Of a stretch of DNA of 7,911 nt, positions 1 through 5,657 are shown piece by piece; the stretch's first letter is position 1; every line of letters begins with the position of its first letter. The position numbers and the translations under genes were made by a program. The notes under the pieces are model-generated. The model made no database searches. It was given only the letters and a program-made list of their open reading frames with translations, and was not told the DNA's origin. This DNA comes from an uncultured Mycoplasmatota bacterium (GTDB lineage Bacteria; Bacillota_I; Bacilli_A; RF39; UBA660), in the NCBI GenBank assembly GCA_900551525.1, contig URWD01000039.1, positions 1 to 7,911 of the forward strand, read 5' to 3'.

Positions 1-20
1 AATGAAAGGAAGTATTTTTT

Positions 21-1370
21 ATGGAAGATACAATCTGTGCAATATCAACTTCAATAGGCATCGGAGCAATATCTATTGTCCGTGTAACTGGACCAGAAAC
101 TGTAAGCATTGTTGACAGTATTTTTGATCATGATTTAAAAAATGCTTCCAGCCACACAATCCACTATGGACATATTAAATATAATGAAGAAGTTATTGAT
201 GAAGTTTTAGTTATGCTAATGAAAGGACCAAAGACTTATACAACTGAAGATACAATAGAGATAAATTGTCATGGAGGAATTAACACTACTAAAAAAGTGA
301 TGGAAATATTACTGGCATCAGGATGTCGTCTTGCAGAACCAGGTGAATTTACAAAAAGAGCTTATTTAAATGGTAGAATAAATCTTCTTGAAGCTGAATC
401 AGTAAATGATTTAATTATTGCCAAAACAGATGCAGCTAGAACTTTAGCTATAAATAATGTTGATGGAAAATTATCAAAACAAATAAGTAACCTAAGAGAA
501 AAAATAGCCAAAATACTTGCCAACATTGAAGTAAATATTGATTATCCTGAATATACTGATGAACTTGAAGTAACAGAAAATTTAATGCATGAATACCTTG
601 ATGATATTACTAAAGAATTAAATGTTTTAGTAAGTGGAGCTAAAAACGGAAGACTTATTAAAGAAGGAGTAAATGTTGCAATTATAGGTAAACCAAACGT
701 AGGTAAAAGTAGTATTTTAAATAGTTTACTTGATGAAGAAAAAGCAATTGTAACAGATATTCCTGGTACAACTAGAGATATAGTTGAAGGCACAATTACC
801 TTAAATGGAGTAGCAATCAACTTTATAGATACAGCAGGTATCAGAGAAACAACAGATATCGTTGAAAAAATAGGTGTTGATAAAAGTAAAAAAACTGCTG
901 ATAATGCAGACATTATTTTACTTGTTTTAAATAATAATGAAGAAATGACAAATGAAGAACTAACTATGTTAGATAAATATAATAATGAAAGATTACTTGT
1001 ATTTGTAAATAAAATGGACTTAGAGAAGAAACTAGTATTACCTGAAACAATTAAAGATGTAACTTATGGTAACACAATTGATTTATATGGTTTAAATACT
1101 TTAAAAGAAGCAATTAGTAACAAATTAAATTTAGGTAGTATTGTAAATAAAGATATGAGTTACTTATGTAATCTAAGAGAAATAGATTTAGTAAATAAGG
1201 CCGAAGAAACATTAAAAAATGCTCAAAATAATCTTGAAGCAGGATATTCTGTTGACATAATAGAAATAGATTTAAAAGCAGCTTGGAACTATCTTGGTGA
1301 AATTATGGGAGATAGTTATGAAGGCGAATTAGTAGACAAAATATTTAGTAATTTTTGTTTAGGAAAGTGA
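21..1370 (+). CDS. mnmE: tRNA U34 modification GTPase MnmE (TrmE)
   Basis: MnmE is a cytoplasmic GTPase that works with MnmG to install the carboxymethylaminomethyl (or aminomethyl) group on C5 of the wobble uridine U34 in certain tRNAs, using a folate one-carbon donor. Seen: an N-terminal folate-binding domain (about 1-117), with helical segments before and after a Ras-like G domain (about 213-365). The G domain has a P-loop GKPNVGKS (223-230), the switch motif TTRD (250-253), DTAG (270-273) and NKMD (330-333). The extreme C-terminus is CLGK (446-449), the invariant C-x-G-K tail whose Cys is needed for the modification. At 449 aa it is full family length. The ATG is preceded by AAAGGA at 5-10 with 10 nt spacing. 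mnmG follows after 9 nt, and MnmE-MnmG form a heterotetramer, so co-transcription fits. N226 in the P-loop corresponds to the K+-coordinating Asn of the family. No missing catalytic residue was seen. Confidence 0.98.
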   Translation: MEDTICAISTSIGIGAISIVRVTGPETVSIVDSIFDHDLKNASSHTIHYGHIKYNEEVIDEVLVMLMKGPKTYTTEDTIEINCHGGINTTKKVMEILLASGCRLAEPGEFTKRAYLNGRINLLEAESVNDLIIAKTDAARTLAINNVDGKLSKQISNLREKIAKILANIEVNIDYPEYTDELEVTENLMHEYLDDITKELNVLVSGAKNGRLIKEGVNVAIIGKPNVGKSSILNSLLDEEKAIVTDIPGTTRDIVEGTITLNGVAINFIDTAGIRETTDIVEKIGVDKSKKTADNADIILLVLNNNEEMTNEELTMLDKYNNERLLVFVNKMDLEKKLVLPETIKDVTYGNTIDLYGLNTLKEAISNKLNLGSIVNKDMSYLCNLREIDLVNKAEETLKNAQNNLEAGYSVDIIEIDLKAAWNYLGEIMGDSYEGELVDKIFSNFCLGK

Positions 1371-1379
1371 GGTACAAAT

Positions 1380-3245
1380 ATGTATGATGTAATTGTAGTA
1401 GGTGGAGGACATGCTGGAATTGAAGCAAGTCACATTGCAGCCAAATTAGGTAAAAAGACATTACTTATAACAGGTAATATTAAAAATATAGGTGATATGC
1501 CATGTAATCCATCAATCGGAGGAACAGCCAAAGGCATTATAGTACGTGAAGTTGATGCTCTAGGTGGTTTAATGGGACATATCGCAGATATTTCTCACAT
1601 TCAAATAAAAATGCTTAATAATTCTAAAGGACCAGCAGTAAGAAGCTTACGTGCTCAAGCAGATAAAATAACATATCCTAAAAATATGCAAGAATATTTA
1701 ATGAAAATGCCTAACTTAACAATAAAAGAATCTTTAGTAGAAGACCTAATTCTTGAAAATAATGTAGTTAAGGGTGTTATTACTGAAAAAAATGAAAGAA
1801 TTGAAGGTAAAACTGTAATTTTAACAACGGGTACATACCTACGTGGTAATATTCTTGTGGGTAGCAAAAATACACCTGGTGGACCGCATGGAGAAAGAAG
1901 AAGTAACTATTTATCAACAAAATTAAATGAATATGGCTTAAAAATAATAAGATTAAAAACAGGTACTCCACAAAGAATTAAAAAAGATTCCATAGATTTT
2001 TCTGTAATGAGCAAGGAACATGGTGATAATACTTATTGGACATTTTCAAATGATTTTGCACCAAGCTATAAATTAGAAGACCAAAAACCATGTTACTTAC
2101 TTTATACCAATGAAAAAACTCATCAAATTATTAGAGATAATTTAAAAAAGTCCGCAATGTATGGAGGATATGCAACCGGAGTAGGTCCAAGATATTGTCC
2201 ATCCATTGAAGATAAAATTGTAAGATTTGCGGATAAAGAAAGACATCAATTATTTTTAGAACCAGAAAGTTTATATTATGATGATTGGTATTTACAAGGA
2301 TTTTCAACGAGCATGCCAGAAGATGTTCAAGAACAAATGGTTCATAGTTTACATGGCCTAGAAAACGCAGTTATTAGCAAATATGCTTACGCTATTGAAT
2401 ATGATGCAATTGACCCATTACAAATTAAACCAAGTTTAGAAAATAAAGTTTTAGAAAATTTATTTACTGCAGGTCAAATAAATGGTACAAGCGGTTATGA
2501 AGAAGCTGCCGGACAAGGAATAATCGCAGGTATAAATGCAGTTTTAAAAATAGATAACAAAGAACCTCTAATATTAAAAAGAAGTGATGCCTATATCGGA
2601 GTATTAATTGATGACTTAGTAACAAAAGGAACTATAGAACCTTATCGTATGCTAACATCAAGAGCAGAATTTCGTCTAATATTAAGACATGATAACGCTG
2701 ACTTAAGACTACGTCATTATGCCCATGAAATAGGTACAATAAATGAAGAACAATATGGAAGATTACTTACTAAAGAAGAGAATATTAAAAAATTAACAAC
2801 ATATTTAACAGAAAATACACTTCATCTAACTAGTGAAGTTAAAGAAATATTTATAAATAATAATAAAAATGTTCCACTTACGGGCCTAAACTATTATGAA
2901 CTTTTAAGAAGACCAGAAATAAATCTAGACTTTATTGAAAACTTTATAACTTTAGATTATCCAGATGAAGTAAAAGAACAAGTAGAAATAAATGCCAAAT
3001 ATGATGGATATATTAAAAAAGCTTATAAAGAAGTAGAAAAATTAGAAAAACTTGAAGAAAAACAAATACCTGAAAACATTGACTATAGTAAAGTAACAAA
3101 TTTAGCTAGTGAAGCAAGACAAAAATTAGATAAAATAAGACCTAAAACAATTGCTCAAGCATCTCGTATAAGTGGAGTAAACCCTGTAGATATTTCAGTT
3201 TTAAGTATTTATCTAAAGAAAGAATATGGTAAAGATGAAAATTAA
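1380..3245 (+). CDS. mnmG: tRNA U34 modification FAD enzyme MnmG (GidA)
   Basis: MnmG is the FAD/NADH-dependent partner of MnmE in wobble-uridine (cmnm5U/nm5U34) synthesis. Seen: the dinucleotide-binding loop GGGHAG (8-13) after strand YDVIVV; the family signature CNPSIGG (42-48) with the conserved Cys42; the second signature GPRYCPSIEDK (269-279) with Cys273; AGQINGT (364-370) followed by the flavin-contacting segment GYEEAAGQG (372-380); PYRMLTSRAEFRL (421-433); and a charged helical C-terminal domain (about 450-621) that binds MnmE and tRNA. The length of 621 aa is normal. The ATG at 1380 sits 6-7 nt after a GAGGT Shine-Dalgarno (1369-1373) that overlaps the mnmE stop codon, so the two genes are probably translationally coupled. 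The gene's 3' end overlaps the start of rsmG. Nothing unusual was seen; the identification is secure. Confidence 0.98.
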   Translation: MYDVIVVGGGHAGIEASHIAAKLGKKTLLITGNIKNIGDMPCNPSIGGTAKGIIVREVDALGGLMGHIADISHIQIKMLNNSKGPAVRSLRAQADKITYPKNMQEYLMKMPNLTIKESLVEDLILENNVVKGVITEKNERIEGKTVILTTGTYLRGNILVGSKNTPGGPHGERRSNYLSTKLNEYGLKIIRLKTGTPQRIKKDSIDFSVMSKEHGDNTYWTFSNDFAPSYKLEDQKPCYLLYTNEKTHQIIRDNLKKSAMYGGYATGVGPRYCPSIEDKIVRFADKERHQLFLEPESLYYDDWYLQGFSTSMPEDVQEQMVHSLHGLENAVISKYAYAIEYDAIDPLQIKPSLENKVLENLFTAGQINGTSGYEEAAGQGIIAGINAVLKIDNKEPLILKRSDAYIGVLIDDLVTKGTIEPYRMLTSRAEFRLILRHDNADLRLRHYAHEIGTINEEQYGRLLTKEENIKKLTTYLTENTLHLTSEVKEIFINNNKNVPLTGLNYYELLRRPEINLDFIENFITLDYPDEVKEQVEINAKYDGYIKKAYKEVEKLEKLEEKQIPENIDYSKVTNLASEARQKLDKIRPKTIAQASRISGVNPVDISVLSIYLKKEYGKDEN

Positions 3246-3939
3246 TGAATTTATTGAAAAAGTAAAAGAATTAGGTCTTGAAATAACTGATGAAAAATTA
3301 AAACAATTAGAAATCTATGCAAACTTTCTAAGAGAATATAATGAACATACAAATCTAACAGCGATAACAAACATCGAAGATATATATTTGAAACATTTTT
3401 ATGATAGTTTAACTCTTACAAAAGTAATTGATTTAAATATATGTGAAAATTTACTAGACTTTGGTACTGGTGCAGGTTTTCCAGGAATGGTAATAAAGAT
3501 ATTTTTTCCAAGTTTAAAGGTAACTTTATTAGATAGTAATAATAAAAAAATAAAGTTCTTAACGGAATTAAAAGATAAAATTCATGTTGATAACCTAGAA
3601 CTTATTAACACAAGAGTAGAATCTCTTAGAAATAAAAGATTAAATTATTATGATGTTGTCACAGCTAGAGCAGTTACCAACATGCCAGTTTTAACAGAAC
3701 TTGCTATGCCACTTGTTAAAGAAAATAAGTACTTTATAGCTATGAAAGGCAGTAATACTGAAGAAGTAGAAAATAGTAAAAATGCTATTTCTAAAATGCA
3801 CGGCACAATCGAAGAAATAAATACATTTTTATTATCTGATGAAACAGGAATGAGAAACATCATTAAGGTGAAAAAAATAAAAGAAACAATACTAAGTGAA
3901 TTAAGACCATATGAAAAAATAATAAAGAAACCATATTAA
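3235..3939 (+). CDS. rsmG: 16S rRNA (guanine-N7) methyltransferase RsmG (GidB)
   Basis: RsmG transfers a methyl group from S-adenosylmethionine to N7 of a conserved guanine in the 530 loop of 16S rRNA (G527 in E. coli numbering). In other bacteria its loss gives low-level streptomycin resistance. Seen, numbering from ATG 3235 (234 aa): SAM-binding motif I LLDFGTGAGFPG (73-84), acidic motif II LLDSNNKKIKFL (98-109), VTARAV (142-147), and FIAMKG (167-172); all match the family. The N-terminal pattern NxxxLTAI...YLKHFYDSL is also typical. Two starts are possible: ATG 3226 (20 nt overlap with mnmG) or ATG 3235 (11 nt overlap). I chose 3235 because MKINEF lines up with the B. subtilis start MNIEEF from memory. 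The Shine-Dalgarno is weak for both (AAAGAAAG at 3215-3222). The C-terminus departs from the usual PRK-rich tail (it ends in KKPY). It is the last gene of the mnmE operon. Confidence 0.96.
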   Translation: MKINEFIEKVKELGLEITDEKLKQLEIYANFLREYNEHTNLTAITNIEDIYLKHFYDSLTLTKVIDLNICENLLDFGTGAGFPGMVIKIFFPSLKVTLLDSNNKKIKFLTELKDKIHVDNLELINTRVESLRNKRLNYYDVVTARAVTNMPVLTELAMPLVKENKYFIAMKGSNTEEVENSKNAISKMHGTIEEINTFLLSDETGMRNIIKVKKIKETILSELRPYEKIIKKPY

Positions 3940-3948
3940 AACTATATA

Positions 3949-3988
3949 CGAGAAAACCAAGATAAACTCTATGTTTTCTTGTTTTTTT
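3949..3988 (+). terminator. Rho-independent terminator after rsmG
   Basis: A 9 bp stem pairs CGAGAAAAC (3949-3957) with GTTTTCTTG (3973-3981), including one G-U pair. It encloses a 15 nt loop and is followed directly by seven T (3982-3988). It begins 10 nt after the rsmG stop. The stem is A/T-rich with three G-C pairs, as expected in such a genome, so the termination strength is uncertain. It separates the mnmE-mnmG-rsmG unit from the next gene. Confidence 0.75.
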
Positions 3989-4020
3989 ATGTTTTAACAA
4001 AATAAAAAAGTAAAAAGCTC

Positions 4021-4049
4021 TTGCAAAAATTCTACAAATAATGTATCAT
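4021..4049 (+). promoter_or_regulatory. Putative sigma-A promoter of the noc-like gene
   Basis: TTGCAA (4021-4026, 4/6 to consensus) and TATCAT (4044-4049, 5/6) are separated by exactly 17 nt. An A-rich stretch lies just upstream (about 4002-4017), which could act as an UP element. The predicted start near 4056 gives a very short leader ending in the Shine-Dalgarno at 4060-4065. It follows the rsmG terminator, so it would let the noc-like gene be transcribed independently. This is motif matching only. Confidence 0.55.
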
Positions 4050-4060
4050 TATATATGATA
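4044..4060. repeat. Inverted repeat over the -10 box (possible operator)
   Basis: TATCAT (4044-4049) and ATGATA (4055-4060) are perfect inverted copies separated by TATAT. The left arm is the predicted -10 box and the right arm covers the predicted transcription start. A protein bound here would block the promoter, so this could be an operator. In DNA this AT-rich it could also be chance. Confidence 0.35.
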
Positions 4061-4065
4061 AAGGG
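4060..4065 (+). promoter_or_regulatory. Ribosome binding site that selects GTG 4075
   Basis: AAAGGG touches the upstream in-frame TTG at 4066, too close for initiation there. It lies 9 nt before the in-frame GTG at 4075, a normal spacing. This places the start of the noc-like gene at 4075. Confidence 0.6.
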
Positions 4066-4074
4066 TTGATTAGT

Positions 4075-5274
4075 GTGAATAACATACAAATGGAAAGTCA
4101 AATATTACAGGTTCCTATCGAGGACATAATTCCAAACCGTTTCCAACCACGGTTGTCTTTTGATGATGCATCACTTGCAGATTTAGCTTCGTCAATCAAA
4201 CAACATGGCATAATTCAACCACTTGTTTTAAGAAGAAAGAATGACAAATATGAAATAATAGCTGGTGAAAGAAGATTTAAAGCAGCTAAAATGGCTGGAT
4301 TGGTTTCAGTGCCTGCAGTTATTTCCAATTTAGATGACAATGCATCAGCTGAAGTAGCAATCGTAGAAAATATTCAAAGAAAAGATTTAACAGCTATTGA
4401 AGAAGCACGTTCATATCAAGCGCTTTTAGATAAAGGTTACATGACTCAAGATGAACTTGCTAGAAAAATGGGATTATCTCAATCTGCCATTTCTAATAAA
4501 CTACGTTTGTTAACTCTAGATGAAGCAGTTCAAGAAGCTATTTTAGCAGAAAAAATATCAGAAAGACATGCCAGAACTTTACTTAAAGTTCCATCACATG
4601 AAAAACAAAGGGAGTTACTAAACAAAGTGATAAATGAAAGATTAACTGTTAAACAACTTGAAGACGAAATAAAAAACATAGATACAACAAGTGGAAGTAT
4701 TGTTGAACAACCTAAAAATAATGAAATTGATAAAACTGAGTCACTTGAAACAATTACTCAAAAAGAGGCCCCAGTTGAAAACATTAATACACCTTCAAGT
4801 CAAAATATTGATACATTACCAAATATCGAAGATATATTTACTGATGTTTCAGAACTAAAAGATATAACTAAAGAAGATACACTTGATGATGTTAAACCAT
4901 CACCAAGTATAACCCCAGATGCATTCTTTTCAAATCCAGAAAAAATGCCCAATAAATTTTTCAACTTTCTTGAAGATACGGCAGCTAATATGAATACTGA
5001 AGAAATAACCCCAACATTTGAAATTCCAAAAGTAGAATCAAAACCACAACCTGAAAATTTAATAAATCAAACAGATAATATTGAAATGCTTGATGACTTC
5101 TTTATTCCAACTACAGATAATAAAGTAGAAAGTAGTAATAATGATTACTTAAACGAAGTAATAAAAACAATTAGAAATTTACATTTAGATAGTGATAAAG
5201 TAGTAGTTGAAGAAATGAACTTACCAACTGAATATCACATCAATATTAAAATCAAAAAAGATTTAAATAACTAA
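4075..5274 (+). CDS. noc: ParB/Noc-family DNA-binding protein, nucleoid occlusion-like, with long acidic linker
   Basis: ParB/Noc proteins are CTP-dependent DNA clamps. ParB loads at parS for chromosome segregation, and Noc loads at NBS to block division over the nucleoid. Seen (399 aa from GTG 4075): the N-domain with NRFQPR (21-26), CTP-binding GERRFKA (64-70) and ENIQRKDL (98-105); an HTH with recognition helix (about 124-146); a helical segment ERHARTLL (163-170); a long Asp/Glu/Asn/Pro-rich linker (about 203-354) of low complexity, probably disordered; and a C-terminal dimerisation-like segment (about 357-396, ending HINIKIKK) resembling that of Noc. Noc and Spo0J of B. subtilis are about 283 aa, so the linker adds roughly 115. 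At the four positions that separate Noc from ParB specificity it has Q136, K142, T147 and R164, three of them Noc-like. An in-frame stop at 4039-4041 excludes an N-terminal amphipathic helix like that of B. subtilis Noc. Its place after rsmG is that of noc. Family membership is certain; Noc rather than ParB is likely but unproven. Confidence 0.85.
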   Translation: MNNIQMESQILQVPIEDIIPNRFQPRLSFDDASLADLASSIKQHGIIQPLVLRRKNDKYEIIAGERRFKAAKMAGLVSVPAVISNLDDNASAEVAIVENIQRKDLTAIEEARSYQALLDKGYMTQDELARKMGLSQSAISNKLRLLTLDEAVQEAILAEKISERHARTLLKVPSHEKQRELLNKVINERLTVKQLEDEIKNIDTTSGSIVEQPKNNEIDKTESLETITQKEAPVENINTPSSQNIDTLPNIEDIFTDVSELKDITKEDTLDDVKPSPSITPDAFFSNPEKMPNKFFNFLEDTAANMNTEEITPTFEIPKVESKPQPENLINQTDNIEMLDDFFIPTTDNKVESSNNDYLNEVIKTIRNLHLDSDKVVVEEMNLPTEYHINIKIKKDLNN

Positions 5275-5304
5275 AAAGATGGCTAATAATTTAGTCATCT
5301 TTTT
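5273..5304. terminator. Bidirectional terminator shared by convergent units
   Basis: A 14 bp stem pairs AAAAAGATG (5273-5281) plus GCTAA (5282-5286) with TTAGT (5291-5295) plus CATCTTTTT (5296-5304). The loop is TAAT, and there is one G-T pair. The flanking A5 and T5 make it work as a terminator on either strand. It starts inside the noc-like stop codon (5272-5274). It also contains the stop codon of the minus-strand gene (5291-5293), so the two convergent genes are packed around one hairpin. Confidence 0.85.
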
Positions 5305-5614
5305 CAATAAAATCCTTTATATTAAAATTGTACATTGTAACAGAACCACCATTCATATTTAAAATAGTATCTTCATCTTTAATAATATAATCCATATTAT
5401 CTAAACCTACTTTAAATAATATTTCGAATTCTGGCATTACTTGCATTCCTCCAGTTTTGAGGGCACTATCACGTTCAGTATCATAAAAAACTAATACATT
5501 TTTATTTGTTAACAAAATATTAACAAGCATATTTCTTTTGTCAAACTTAATATTGACATCTGCTGCTTCATTTAAAACATGTTCATCATTTTCTTTAAAA
5601 GCATAATTATACAT
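5291..5614 (-). CDS. Small beta-rich hypothetical protein, possibly PH-like
   Basis: I do not recognise this 107 aa protein with certainty. It has no signal peptide, membrane segment or Cys. It alternates short hydrophobic strands: VNIKF (20-24), LVNILLTNKNVLVFYD (30-45), FEILFKV (63-69), MDYIIKD (73-79), and SVTMYNFNIKDFIEK ending at 105. The pattern of strands with an ILLTNKNVLVF hairpin recalls bacterial PH-like or GRAM-like domains (a typical motif is I-x-LTNKRLLF), but this is a resemblance only. ATG 5614 has an AGGTGAT Shine-Dalgarno at 5625-5619 with good spacing, and an ATG at 5620 is followed at once by TAA. It lies 43 nt downstream of the PBP gene on the same strand and ends in the shared terminator, so it is probably the second gene of that operon. 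A weak internal promoter-like pair (TAGATA at 5660-5655, TATAAT at 5637-5632) would start inside the Shine-Dalgarno and is doubtful. Confidence 0.8.
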   Translation of the reverse strand: MYNYAFKENDEHVLNEAADVNIKFDKRNMLVNILLTNKNVLVFYDTERDSALKTGGMQVMPEFEILFKVGLDNMDYIIKDEDTILNMNGGSVTMYNFNIKDFIEKDD

Positions 5615-5618
5615 TTAC

Positions 5619-5625
5619 ATCACCT
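5619..5625 (-). promoter_or_regulatory. Ribosome binding site of the small protein
   Basis: AGGTGAT on the minus strand complements the 16S 3' end shifted toward the TGAT part of the anti-Shine-Dalgarno pairing. Eight nt separate the last G of AGG from ATG 5614. The same site and spacing occur before the PBP gene. Confidence 0.7.
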
Positions 5626-5657
5626 ATAATAATTATATAATATAACTTCTAAAATAT

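Noticed and set aside
542..913. Minus-strand open frame of 123 codons
   Set aside because: It lies wholly within mnmE, has a Ser/Leu/Ile-rich translation typical of an antisense shadow of an AT-rich gene, and matches no family I know.
1655..1971. Two overlapping minus-strand open frames (1655-1867 and 1780-1971)
   Set aside because: Both are antisense to the conserved coding sequence of mnmG and look like composition artefacts.
3648..3863. Minus-strand open frame of 71 codons
   Set aside because: It is antisense to conserved rsmG motifs and has no recognisable protein features.
4066..4074. TTG 4066 as start of the noc-like gene
   Set aside because: The AAAGGG ribosome binding site abuts this TTG directly; GTG 4075 has normal spacing.
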